Shown piece by piece: positions 29,755 to 37,780 of a DNA stretch of 64,000 nt (its first letter is position 1; the number at the start of each line of letters is the position of its first letter). This DNA comes from Stutzerimonas zhaodongensis. Its GTDB lineage: Bacteria > Pseudomonadota > Gammaproteobacteria > Pseudomonadales > Pseudomonadaceae. The translations under genes were made by a program, and so were the position numbers. The stretch spans positions 248,001-312,000 of the forward strand of contig NZ_RFFM01000003.1 in the NCBI RefSeq assembly GCF_003696365.1, read 5' to 3'. The notes beneath the pieces are model-generated. The model ran no database searches. It was not told the origin of the DNA and saw only the letters and a program-made list of their open reading frames with translations.

Positions 29755-30369
29755 GTGTCCGCTCATCCCGTCTCCCCAAGCAATGCTGTGCCCGCTGCTC
29801 CCGCGGATGCACTGCCGCACAACAAACTGTCGTACTGGCTGGACAAGGCCCTGGTCGCTGTCGGCGAATCCAGTTCCTGGATCTGGCTGCTGGTCCTGGC
29901 GGTGGTGCTGACCAATGTGTTCAGTCGCTTCGTCATGTCGCGCGGTTCCATCGCGCTTGAAGAGCTGTCGTGGCACCTGTTCGGTGCCGCCCTGATGCTC
30001 GCGCTGGCCTACGCAGTGGTCCGTGATGATCACGTACGTGTCGATGTACTGCGCGAGAAATTCACATTGCGCAGCCAGGCGATCATCGAGCTGTTGGCGA
30101 TCCTGATACTGGCGTTGCCGATCGTGGTGCTGATGGTCGATGCACTGGTGCCGTTCGCCTACCAGTCATTCGTACACGGCGAGCGCTCACAGGCACCCAG
30201 CGGCCTGCCGCATCGTTTCATCTTCAAAAGCGTGTTGCCCCTAGGCCTGACACTGGTTGCGCTTGCGCTGCTATCGCGCGCTACCCGCTGCAGCACACTT
30301 CTTTTCAATTTCCCGCGGGCCTTCAAGGCTCCCTCGCGTGACCGCGACCGCGGCCATTCGCAGCCCTGA
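29755..30369 (+). CDS. TRAP transporter, small permease subunit (DctQ family)
   Basis: About 204 residues with four hydrophobic helices, including SSWIWLLVLAVVLTNVFSRFV, LFGAALMLALAYAVV and IIELLAILILALPIVVLMV. The DctQ pattern EELSWHLFGAALMLALAYAVVRDDHVRVD (conserved EE and HVRVD) is present. The start is uncertain. GTG 29755 has GAGGT close upstream and gives a soluble N-terminal arm; GTG 29692 is also in frame but has no ribosome-binding site. It lies 200 bp after the binding-protein gene, an unusually long gap for a TRAP operon, and 16 bp before the large permease. Confidence 0.82.
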   Translation: MSAHPVSPSNAVPAAPADALPHNKLSYWLDKALVAVGESSSWIWLLVLAVVLTNVFSRFVMSRGSIALEELSWHLFGAALMLALAYAVVRDDHVRVDVLREKFTLRSQAIIELLAILILALPIVVLMVDALVPFAYQSFVHGERSQAPSGLPHRFIFKSVLPLGLTLVALALLSRATRCSTLLFNFPRAFKAPSRDRDRGHSQP

Positions 30370-30385
30370 TGGAGTAGCCGTAATC

Positions 30386-31753
30386 ATGGGTCTGGAAGAA
30401 ATTCTCGTCATCAGCATGTTCGCAACCTTCATGGGACTTCTGCTGCTTGGCTTCCCGGTTGCCTGGTCACTGGCCGGCATCGGACTGCTCTTCGCAGTGC
30501 TCGGCCATGTAATGGTCGAACACTTTGACGCCGATCTCTGGTTTACCTGGGACGGCACAATAGGGGTCCTGGACGCACGCATCTACGGCATCGTCGCCAA
30601 CGAGCTGATGGTCGCCCTCCCGCTGTTCATCTTCATGGGGATCATGCTCGACCGCTCCGGCATCGCCGAACGGCTGATGCATAGCCTGGTGCGCGTGCTG
30701 GGTCCATTGCGTGGTGGTTACGCCGTGACGGTGGTATTGGTGGGCATCCTGCTGGCCGCGTCCACTGGCATCGTCGGCGCCTCGGTGGCATTGCTCGGCA
30801 TGCTTTCCATCGGGCCGATGCTGCAGGCCAAGTACAACAAGAGCCTGGCTGTGGGCACCGCCTGTTCCGTTGGCACGCTGGGCATCCTGATTCCGCCGAG
30901 CATCATGCTGGTACTGATGGCCGACCGCCTCGGCACCTCCGAGGCGTCAGTGGGCAAGCTGTTCATGGGTGCCTTAATCCCCGGAATGATGCTGGCGCTG
31001 ATGTATATCCTGTATATCGTCATCGCCTCCTGGGTGAAGAAGGACTTCGCGCCGGCACCGGCCAACCGCCCGAAGCTTGATGCTCGGGCACTGCTCGATG
31101 TTTTCTGGGCCGTAGTGCCGCCCTTCGTTCTTATCCTGGCGGTCCTTGGCTCGATCTTCTTCGGAATTGCCACCACGACCGAGGCCTCCGCGGTTGGCGC
31201 ATTCGGCGCGGTCATCATGGCCGCATGCAGCCGCAAGCTGAACATGACTGTACTCAAAGAGGCGCTTTACCAGACCAGCCGCACGTCAGCATTCATCTTT
31301 GGCATTTTCATCGGTGCCACCGTTTTCGCCGCCGTGCTGCGCGGCCTGGGTGGCGACGACGTCATACGCGCAGCGCTCACCGGCCTGCCGTTCGGCCAGA
31401 CAGGCGTGCTGCTGACAGTGCTGTTCATCACCTTCCTGCTCGGTTTCTTTCTGGACTGGGTGGAGATCACGCTGATCATCCTGCCCCTGGTAGCGCCAGT
31501 GTTGTTCTCCATGGGCGTCGATCCGCTGTGGTTCGCGGTCCTGTTCGCGCTGTGCCTGCAGACGTCCTTCCTCACCCCACCGGTGGGCTTTGCGTTGTTT
31601 TATATCAAAGGGGTCTGTCCGCCGGAGGTCACCACGCGGGACGTTTATCTCGGCGTCATGCCCTATATCCTCATTCAACTGCTCGGGCTCGCACTGGTGT
31701 TCTTCTTTGCCCCATTGGCAACATGGCTGCCCAACGAGGTGTATGCCCAGTGA
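30386..31753 (+). CDS. TRAP transporter, large permease subunit (DctM family)
   Basis: A 455-residue membrane protein with about 12 hydrophobic helices. It starts MGLEEILVISMFATFMGLLLLG and carries the DctM features ALPLFIFMGIMLDRSGIAERL and CSVGTLGILIPPSIMLVLM, with IPPS near one pore hairpin and TPPVGFALFYIKG near the end. It forms the sodium-coupled transport channel with the small subunit. GGAG lies 11 nt before ATG 30386. The activator gene follows about 100 bp downstream. Confidence 0.92.
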   Translation: MGLEEILVISMFATFMGLLLLGFPVAWSLAGIGLLFAVLGHVMVEHFDADLWFTWDGTIGVLDARIYGIVANELMVALPLFIFMGIMLDRSGIAERLMHSLVRVLGPLRGGYAVTVVLVGILLAASTGIVGASVALLGMLSIGPMLQAKYNKSLAVGTACSVGTLGILIPPSIMLVLMADRLGTSEASVGKLFMGALIPGMMLALMYILYIVIASWVKKDFAPAPANRPKLDARALLDVFWAVVPPFVLILAVLGSIFFGIATTTEASAVGAFGAVIMAACSRKLNMTVLKEALYQTSRTSAFIFGIFIGATVFAAVLRGLGGDDVIRAALTGLPFGQTGVLLTVLFITFLLGFFLDWVEITLIILPLVAPVLFSMGVDPLWFAVLFALCLQTSFLTPPVGFALFYIKGVCPPEVTTRDVYLGVMPYILIQLLGLALVFFFAPLATWLPNEVYAQ

Positions 31754-31855
31754 AAATCTTCGTACGTTGCCAAAACTGGGTGGACAGCGGTTACCTTGCC
31801 CATGGCAACCGGCGCCTTTCATAATCGGCAGAACCTCTCCGGACAGCTCGAATCC

Positions 31856-33340
31856 ATGGCAATCGCCCGCAACGACCTCGACCACAACGGCCTGATCATC
31901 GGTGTTTCGCCCGAGCGCTTTCGTGCAGTGGCAATGCCGCTTCTGTTCGACCATCTCAACGCCCAGTGCGAAGGCACTATCGCGGTCAACCGGCAGGCAC
32001 GCATTGTCTGGATCAACGACAAGTACGCCGAGAAGATCGGCATCAGCGACGCGCGCAGCGTACTCGGCAAGGAAATAGAGGAAGTGCTGCCTGCGAGCCG
32101 CCTGCGTGAGGTGGTGGAAAGCGGTTTGCCAAGCATGCTCGACCTCATGGCTTTCGGTGACGAACATTTCGTTGTCACCCGCATTCCACTCCGCGATGAA
32201 GATGGCACCCTTGTCGGCGCACTAGGCTTCGTGCTGTTCGACCGGGCTCAGCATCTCAAGCCATTGATGTCCAAATTCAACATCCTGCAAACGCAGCTGG
32301 TGGCCACACAGAACGAATTGGCAAAGGCCCGTCGTGCCCGCTACACCATTGCCGGCTTCATAGGCACCAGCCCCGCCGCCAGTGAAGTGAAGCGCCAAGC
32401 CCGACGCGCCGCGCAGCTGGACGCCACGGTTCTGATTCGCGGCGAAACCGGAACCGGCAAAGAGCTGTTAGCCCAAGGCATTCACAACCTGTCTCCGCGC
32501 GCCAACGGGCCATTCGTCGCGGTGAACGTTGCCGCTATTCCGGAGACCCTGGTCGAAGCCGAACTGTTTGGCACTGCGCCGGGAGCCTTTACCGGCGCGG
32601 ACCGCAAGGCCCGCATCGGCAAGTTCGAAGTTGCGAATGGTGGCACTCTGTTTCTCGACGAAATCGGCGATCTGCCATTGGGGTTGCAAGCCAAACTGCT
32701 GCGCGTGCTGCAGGAACAGGAAATCGAGCCGCTAGGCTCCAACCAGGTCAAACCCCTCAACGTCAGGGTGATCGCCGCCACCCATATCGACCTGGAGGCC
32801 AAGGTCGCCGCCGGGCAGTTCCGCGATGACCTCTACTACCGCCTCAATGTGCTAGCGCTGAAAGTGCCCTCGTTGCGTGAGCGCGCCAGCGACATTCCGG
32901 CACTGGTCGAACACCTGCTCGATGATATCGCCAATCGATCGGGTCAAGCCCCGATGGAGCTCACCGCCGAAGCTGTTGCCCTGCTCTGCGGCCAGCCCTG
33001 GCGCGGCAATGTGCGTGAGCTGAGTAATCTGTTGGAGCGCGCTCAGCTCAACGCCGACGGCTTGCCACTCGAAGTGCGGCATCTTTTGCCGTTGCTGGAC
33101 GTTAAAAGCTACACGGAGGTGCCAGCTGTCCAGCTCTCACCCACGTACAGCGAGCCCACAGCAATGGAGGAATTACCATTGCAGCTGCTTGCTGAATGGG
33201 TCGCCCAAGCCGAGCGTCGCGCGCTCCAGCACGCATTACGCGCCTGTAAAGGAAACCGCCGCCGCGCTGCAGTGGAGCTCGGTATTTCCCGGGCCAGCCT
33301 CTACTCCAAGCTGCAATTGCATGGATTGAGCGAGAGGTGA
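31856..33340 (+). CDS. Sigma-54-dependent enhancer-binding protein (PAS-AAA-Fis)
   Basis: About 494 residues. An N-terminal PAS domain (roughly 20-130, GTIAVNRQARIVWINDKYAE) is followed by an AAA+ domain with Walker A GETGTGKELL, sigma-54 loop GAFTGA and Walker B LFLDEIGDL, then a C-terminal Fis-type HTH (CKGNRRRAAVELGISRASLYSKL). It lacks a receiver domain, so it senses through PAS rather than phosphorylation. It resembles in architecture and context the PA2005 activator of (R)-3-hydroxybutyrate genes in P. aeruginosa. The start is uncertain: ATG 31856 is used, and ATG 31802 would add 18 residues. It probably binds the dyads at 28206-28284 and 34588-34656. Confidence 0.88.
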   Translation: MAIARNDLDHNGLIIGVSPERFRAVAMPLLFDHLNAQCEGTIAVNRQARIVWINDKYAEKIGISDARSVLGKEIEEVLPASRLREVVESGLPSMLDLMAFGDEHFVVTRIPLRDEDGTLVGALGFVLFDRAQHLKPLMSKFNILQTQLVATQNELAKARRARYTIAGFIGTSPAASEVKRQARRAAQLDATVLIRGETGTGKELLAQGIHNLSPRANGPFVAVNVAAIPETLVEAELFGTAPGAFTGADRKARIGKFEVANGGTLFLDEIGDLPLGLQAKLLRVLQEQEIEPLGSNQVKPLNVRVIAATHIDLEAKVAAGQFRDDLYYRLNVLALKVPSLRERASDIPALVEHLLDDIANRSGQAPMELTAEAVALLCGQPWRGNVRELSNLLERAQLNADGLPLEVRHLLPLLDVKSYTEVPAVQLSPTYSEPTAMEELPLQLLAEWVAQAERRALQHALRACKGNRRRAAVELGISRASLYSKLQLHGLSER

Positions 33341-33435
33341 GTCGAGGGCCAACTGTTTGATGGGTATCGCTTTGCTCAACGCCATCTTACCGACCGCACC
33401 AAGCCCGAATGGCCGTTAGTCGCTTGTAGCTCGAA

Positions 33436-33460
33436 GGATGGGCCGCCCAGCCCACCCTAC
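33436..33460. repeat. REP-like element
   Basis: GGATGGGCCGCCCAGCCCAC followed by CCTAC is a diverged copy of the GTAGGGTGGGC palindrome family also seen at 62622-62684. It lies between the convergent activator and bdhA genes. Confidence 0.5.
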
Positions 33461-33469
33461 AGTCCTTAA

Positions 33470-34240
33470 CTACTGCGCCACCCAGCCGCCATCGATATTC
33501 CACGCAGCACCGCGGACCTGCCTGCCAGCGTCGCTGCAGAGGAACAGCGTCAGTTCGCCCAACTCCTCCGGCGTAACGAAGTCCAGTGAGGGCTGTTTTT
33601 CCATCAGTAATTCGCGAGTCGCTCGTGCCGCATCGCCATGTTCCCGCGCTTTGTTGTCGATTTGCTCTTGGACCAGAGGCGTGAGCACCCAGCCAGGGCA
33701 AAGCGCATTGCAGGTAATCCCGGTCGTGGCGGTCTCCAGCGCTACCGTCTTCGTCAGGCCGATAACGCCGTGCTTCGCCGCAACGTAGGCAGCCTTCTGC
33801 GCTGAGGCCACAAGGCCGTGCACCGATGAGATATTGATGATCCGCCCCCAGTTACGCTCGCGCATTCCCGGCAAGGCGAGCCGCATGGTGTGGAACACCG
33901 AAGACAGATTGATGGCGATGATGCTGTCCCACCGTGCCACCGGAAACTGCTCGACTGGTGCCACGTGCTGAATGCCGGCGTTGTTGATCAGGACATCAAG
34001 CGAGCCGAGATCACGTCTGGTCTGGCTGACCATTTCTTCGATCTGCGCGGCATCGGATACGTCAGCTGGATGGTGAAGAACCCGTGTGCCATAACCAGAG
34101 ACGCGTGCGATGGCCGCATCCACATCGCCGAACCCGTTGAGCATCACATCAGCGCCGGCCTCCGCCAATTTGCAAGCGATCCCAAGGCCGATGCCGCTCG
34201 TCGAACCTGTCACCAGTGCAGTTTTTCCGTCGAGGGTCAT
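33470..34240 (-). CDS. bdhA: D-3-hydroxybutyrate dehydrogenase
   Basis: A 256-residue SDR that oxidises D-3-hydroxybutyrate to acetoacetate with NAD. It has the cofactor loop GSTSGIGLGIA (residues about 12-22), NNAGIQHV, the catalytic Ser in NISSVHGLVAS and YVAAKHG (Tyr/Lys). It also has the family-typical tail CNALCPGWVLTPLVQEQI, QPSLDFVTPEELG and AWNIDGGWVAQ. The start has GGAG 8 nt upstream and overlaps the stop of a short leader ORF by 4 bp. It is convergent with the sigma-54 activator and expressed from the RpoN-type promoter at 34474-34491. It feeds acetoacetate to the CoA-transferase at 26145-27469. Confidence 0.93.
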   Translation of the reverse strand: MTLDGKTALVTGSTSGIGLGIACKLAEAGADVMLNGFGDVDAAIARVSGYGTRVLHHPADVSDAAQIEEMVSQTRRDLGSLDVLINNAGIQHVAPVEQFPVARWDSIIAINLSSVFHTMRLALPGMRERNWGRIINISSVHGLVASAQKAAYVAAKHGVIGLTKTVALETATTGITCNALCPGWVLTPLVQEQIDNKAREHGDAARATRELLMEKQPSLDFVTPEELGELTLFLCSDAGRQVRGAAWNIDGGWVAQ

Positions 34241-34398
34241 GGCAGGCTCCGGGAGTAACTACTGACAGAAGCGGCTTGCCCTGAACAATGGCACTTTCCG
34301 TCAGCATAGCGATTGTGGGGAGCTTTGATGGTCGTCATTAGCGGACCCAACACGGAACAGCCGTTCAGCGCGCTGGCCAGATCGGAAGGTTGGAACAT
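34237..34398 (-). CDS. Candidate 53-residue leader peptide coupled to bdhA
   Basis: A small ORF between the sigma-54 promoter and bdhA, with no family I recognise. It begins MFQPSDLASALNGCSVLGPL, has three Cys and no clear membrane segment. Support: AAGGA lies 7 nt before ATG 34398, a CA-rich Hfq/Crc-type tract abuts that Shine-Dalgarno sequence, and the stop overlaps the bdhA start as ATGA. GC-rich third codon positions fade after about residue 20, so it could be the remnant of a decayed gene or a regulatory leader rather than a functional protein. An ATG two codons upstream is too close to the ribosome-binding site. Confidence 0.45.
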   Translation of the reverse strand: MFQPSDLASALNGCSVLGPLMTTIKAPHNRYADGKCHCSGQAASVSSYSRSLP

Positions 34399-34404
34399 CT
34401 GCAT

Positions 34405-34420
34405 TTCCTTATTGTTGTTC
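34405..34420 (-). promoter_or_regulatory. CA motif plus ribosome-binding site in bdhA leader
   Basis: The minus strand reads GAACAACAATAAGGAA. AACAACAATAA fits the Hfq/Crc AANAANAA pattern and overlaps AAGGAA, placed for ATG 34398. It is 165 nt from the bdhA start, so Crc would act on the leader ORF and on bdhA only through coupling. Confidence 0.6.
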
Positions 34421-34473
34421 TGGGCTGCACTTAGCGGTGCGGCATCCCGCGAACGAGCGAGACTCCCTGCCCC

Positions 34474-34491
34474 AGCGAAAGCCATGCCAAA
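34474..34491 (-). promoter_or_regulatory. Sigma-54 (-24/-12) promoter of bdhA
   Basis: The minus strand reads TTTGGCATGGCTTTCGCT. The GG (34487-34488) and GC (34475-34476) are 10 bp apart, and TGGCATG-N4-TCGCT differs from the RpoN consensus at only two positions. The predicted start is near 34463, about 65 nt before the leader ORF. Confidence 0.75.
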
Positions 34492-34587
34492 ACCCGATCG
34501 GAGATCAAGATCACTTATCGCTGGCGCCCATCTCCCTGTGGCAGGCGGCTGCATGGAAATCTGTCACTCACCGGCTCGGAAGCACGG

Positions 34588-34656
34588 TGTCCAGGATTTC
34601 GGACATGCGTAACCATCCATACATCTTCACACCATAGATGTCCGTTTGGCTGGACG
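34588..34656. promoter_or_regulatory. Two enhancer dyads upstream of bdhA
   Basis: TGTCCAGGATTTCGGACA at 34588-34605 is a full dyad and differs from the first TRAP site at only three positions. TGTCCGTTTGGCTGGACG at 34639-34656 resembles the third TRAP site (TGTCTACTTGACTGGACA). Centres are 51 bp apart, and the nearer one is about 108 bp upstream of the -24 element, a typical enhancer distance. The rest of the 34421-34856 gap shows no gene. Confidence 0.7.
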
Positions 34657-34856
34657 GCGAATGTCACGGCGGGCCGGGGGCTGTTCAACCAACAGGCGCT
34701 CGGCATTCGTGTCGCGGACATCGTAGCCATGAAAAAAGTGCTTACAGGCTCTTAATTGATCCCGCGCCGTCATAGCGTCACGCAATACCTTCACCGTTGG
34801 GCTACTTTGTTATCCATCAAGCCAGAACCCTGGCGCTAGAGAGGAAGGGCATGCCC

Positions 34857-35255
34857 ATGAGTGACGATGTTGGAAAGCTGATATTGAGGGTGAGCGTAGC
34901 CTTGCTGATGCTGCTGCATGGTATCGCCAAGCTTCAAGGTGGCGTCGGCGGGATTGCCGGCATGCTGGCCGGGTATGGCCTGCCGGGATTTCTCGCCTAT
35001 GGTGTCTATCTCGGGGAGGTTGTAGGTCCGATTCTGGTCATCATTGGCCTGTTCACGCGGATTGGGGCGCTGCTGATGGTCGGCAACATGCTGGTAGCGA
35101 TCGCCCTCGCCCATATGTCTGAGCTGTTCACGATAGGCCAGATGGGGGGCTGGGCGCTGGAGACCCAAGGCTTGTTCCTCTTCGGATCGGTCGCCATTGC
35201 ACTGCTGGGCGCAGGCAGATTGAGCATTGGCGGCGTCCACGGACGCTATAACTAA
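34857..35255 (+). CDS. DoxX-family membrane protein
   Basis: A 132-residue inner-membrane protein with four hydrophobic helices (LILRVSVALLMLLHGIAKL, GFLAYGVYLGEVVGPILVIIGLF, ALLMVGNMLVAIALAHM, GLFLFGSVAIALLGAG). It matches the DoxX/YphA group, some members of which act with thioredoxin-like or redox stress systems. ATG 34857 has GGAAGG 8 nt upstream; the ATG two codons before it is too close. It stands alone with a strong terminator downstream. Confidence 0.85.
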   Translation: MSDDVGKLILRVSVALLMLLHGIAKLQGGVGGIAGMLAGYGLPGFLAYGVYLGEVVGPILVIIGLFTRIGALLMVGNMLVAIALAHMSELFTIGQMGGWALETQGLFLFGSVAIALLGAGRLSIGGVHGRYN

Positions 35256-35266
35256 CGCTGGGATTG

Positions 35267-35314
35267 CGCTACCCGCACGGTGCACAGCTGCCGTGCGGGC
35301 GAGCGTCATTTTTT
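35267..35314 (+). terminator. Terminator of doxX-type gene
   Basis: CCCGCACGG (35272-35280) pairs with CCGTGCGGG (35291-35299). CGCT/AGCG can extend the stem past a small bulge, and ATTTTTTA follows. Confidence 0.75.
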
Positions 35315-35466
35315 AAGATTTGTACTCAGAACAGCTTTCTGGGCACGTTCTGGTGGATCGCTTGATCAGGCTAGCAGGCCGCTTCGTCCGCATCATCTTC
35401 GGACCTACTGCCGTATCCGCCCGCCGCCGACCGCTGGCGGGTCTTAGTAACATGCTCCCGTTAGAG

Positions 35467-36402
35467 TCATTCACGCAGAACAACTTGTGGCCGATGTACA
35501 GGTGCCAGCTGCGCCACCAGCTCAGCAACCCAATCAATGAATACCCTTAGCTTTGCGCTGACGTGCCGGTTTGGAGGGAAAGCGATATACAGCGGCATCG
35601 GATCGAATTGCCAGTCTTGAAACAGAGGCACCAATTCGCCTCTCGCTAAATGCTCTTTGGCCATGTAGTCGGGCAACCAGAGAACGCCCAGCCCCGCCAC
35701 ACCGGCTCCCAAATAGGCATTGCCGTCATCGACTGAAACCCAATAACGGCCTAGCAAATGAACACGCTCGCCATCGCAATGCATGGCATACGGCATTGCC
35801 TTTCCGCTTCGCGCCCACAGGAAGCCGATGATGCGGTGATGCGTGTCTTCTAGTTCCCGAGGATGCAAAGGCGTGCCAGCGCGCTCGAGGTAACTCGGCG
35901 CCGCGTAGGTCCCAAGTTGCAGATCACCTATGTGGCGAGCAATCAATGATTGGTCGGTTAGCTCCCCGCCGCGCACAACGCAATCAACGCTCTCGTCGAC
36001 AAGATCGACCATGCGATCGCTCACGCCAAGGTCCAGCTGGATATCTGGGTACAGCGCATGAAACTTCGGCAACGCTGGTATCAGGATCGTCCGTGCGAAG
36101 GGGCTTGGCACATCCACTCTGAGACGTCCTCTGGGCGCCGCCGACGCGCCGGACAAGCTGGTTTCTGCGTCATCCAGGTCGGCGAGCAGGCGCACAACCC
36201 GCTCGTAGTAGGCGGCACCATCGGCCGTTACGTTGACCTTGCGCGTCGTGCGGTTGAGCAGCCTGACGCGCAGACGCGCCTCGAGTTGCTGGACCAGTTG
36301 CGTGACGCTGGTCTTGCTCAGATTCAGCGTCTCGGCGGCCTTGGTGAAGCTGCCTGTTTCGACTACGCGGGCGAATGCCTGCATCGCGACAAAGCGGTCC
36401 AT
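35467..36402 (-). CDS. LysR-family transcriptional regulator
   Basis: A 311-residue LysR protein. The HTH is MDRFVAMQAFARVVETGSFTKAAETLNLSKTSVTQLVQQLE, and the effector domain resembles the CrgA/aldehyde-responsive subgroup (LRVDVPSPFARTILIPALPKFHALYPDIQLDL). It is divergent from the RidA-family gene at 36541, with a 138-bp shared region, so that gene is a likely target. Confidence 0.9.
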   Translation of the reverse strand: MDRFVAMQAFARVVETGSFTKAAETLNLSKTSVTQLVQQLEARLRVRLLNRTTRKVNVTADGAAYYERVVRLLADLDDAETSLSGASAAPRGRLRVDVPSPFARTILIPALPKFHALYPDIQLDLGVSDRMVDLVDESVDCVVRGGELTDQSLIARHIGDLQLGTYAAPSYLERAGTPLHPRELEDTHHRIIGFLWARSGKAMPYAMHCDGERVHLLGRYWVSVDDGNAYLGAGVAGLGVLWLPDYMAKEHLARGELVPLFQDWQFDPMPLYIAFPPNRHVSAKLRVFIDWVAELVAQLAPVHRPQVVLRE

Positions 36403-36540
36403 GGTGGCTCCGGGCTTTGGATTGTTTTGAATTCGTGAACAGTGATGATCAGCCTTACCAGTTTATCCGGCTGGCACGCCGCTCTACAGTCTGATTCCAG
36501 ATCCCTGACACTTGCTCGACCCAACTATAGAGAGGCACTG

Positions 36541-36945
36541 ATGAACACACGTGACGTCGTTTTCCCCGCTGGCCGCCAAGCGCTTTACGAACGCAACCGT
36601 TATTCCCCCGCCATTCGCTCCAATGGGATGCTGTACGTTTCGGGGCAAGTGGGTAGTCGCGAAGATGGATCGCCCGAGCCGGATCTGGAAGCTCAGGTCC
36701 GGCTGGCGTTTGAAAATCTAAACGCGGTTCTGCAAGCAGCCGATTGCACCTTTGACGACGTGGTCGACGTGACTGTTTTCATCGTCGATCCCCAAACCAA
36801 CTTCGAGAAAATCTGGAGCGTGGTTCCGGACTATTGGGGCAGAGCACCGCACCCTACTGTGACAGCTGTCGGCGTCACCTGGCTTTATGGTTTCCAGTTC
36901 GAAATCAAGGTGATTGCCAAGCTGCCGAAAACGGTCGGCGTGTGA
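36541..36945 (+). CDS. RidA-family protein (atypical)
   Basis: A 134-residue YjgF/RidA-fold protein with YSPAIRSNGMLYVSGQVG and the C-terminal strand region. Archetypal RidA has an Arg in the segment before its last strand that holds the imine substrate. Here the matching segment is HPTVTAVGVTWL with no Arg, so it is unlikely to be a classical 2-aminoacrylate deaminase and fits other Rid subgroups of unknown reaction. ATG 36541 has AGAGAGG upstream. Confidence 0.85.
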   Translation: MNTRDVVFPAGRQALYERNRYSPAIRSNGMLYVSGQVGSREDGSPEPDLEAQVRLAFENLNAVLQAADCTFDDVVDVTVFIVDPQTNFEKIWSVVPDYWGRAPHPTVTAVGVTWLYGFQFEIKVIAKLPKTVGV

Positions 36946-37117
36946 AGGTTCAGGTTGGCAACGTGTGAGATGTTGCCGGGGCCAGTGCGGACAAGCAGAA
37001 GCAGGCAGATCACCCGCTCCGTTTCCGTTGTCTATGCTCAATTACAGCCGTTCGCATCCGCCGGCCAAAGCGTTGCCAACCCTTCCCTGATCATCACCAA
37101 ACAAGAGCTACTTTTCC

Positions 37118-37732
37118 ATGCAATTGATCTATGCCGCTGCATCGCCCTTTGCCCGAAAGGTGAGAGTACTTGCCAGCGAGACCGGCTTAACGCCCCGACT
37201 GGAGCTGATCGAAACTTCCGTACTCCCCGTATCCGTTAACGAGCGGGTCAACTCTCTCAACCCTCTGGGCAAGATTCCCGCTTTGCTGACCGATGAAGGT
37301 GAAGCCTTGTACGACAGCCGAGTGATCTGCGAATACCTCGACAGCCTGCACGACCAACCCAGGTTATTCCCCACTGATCCCACCCTGCGATGGCAAACCT
37401 TGCGTCTGGCCGCGCTGGCGGATGGCTTGATGGAAGCCGCGGTGCTTACGCGCTACGAGCGCGCTGCACGGCCCGTGGAGCGGCAGTGGGATGAATGGGT
37501 AGATGGCCAGTTGAGCAAGGTACGGCGGGGTTTGAGGTCACTGAATGATGACGTAGGCCAACTGCAAGGCCCGCTGGACATCGCTCAGATTGGGGTAGCC
37601 TGCGCGTTGGGGTATCTGGATTTCCGATTTGCCGAGCTGAGCTGGCGTAACGAATTCCCAGGCCTTGTGGCGTTCCAGGACAAGTTTTCAGAACGGGACT
37701 CGATGCGCAGCTCTGCGCCTGCCGCCCAATGA
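37118..37732 (+). CDS. Glutathione S-transferase family protein
   Basis: A 204-residue GST. The N-terminal thioredoxin-like domain has ASPFARKVRVLASE (catalytic Ser position), NPLGKIPALL with the cis-Pro, and DSRVICEYLD, which binds the glutathione glutamyl group. An all-helical C-terminal domain follows. It resembles the YibF/beta-like bacterial group. The substrate is unknown. It is convergent with the VOC gene at 37781. Confidence 0.9.
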   Translation: MQLIYAAASPFARKVRVLASETGLTPRLELIETSVLPVSVNERVNSLNPLGKIPALLTDEGEALYDSRVICEYLDSLHDQPRLFPTDPTLRWQTLRLAALADGLMEAAVLTRYERAARPVERQWDEWVDGQLSKVRRGLRSLNDDVGQLQGPLDIAQIGVACALGYLDFRFAELSWRNEFPGLVAFQDKFSERDSMRSSAPAAQ

Positions 37733-37780
37733 GTGACAAGCAGGACTGATCCTTTGACTCAGCCTCCGTATCTAATCGGG

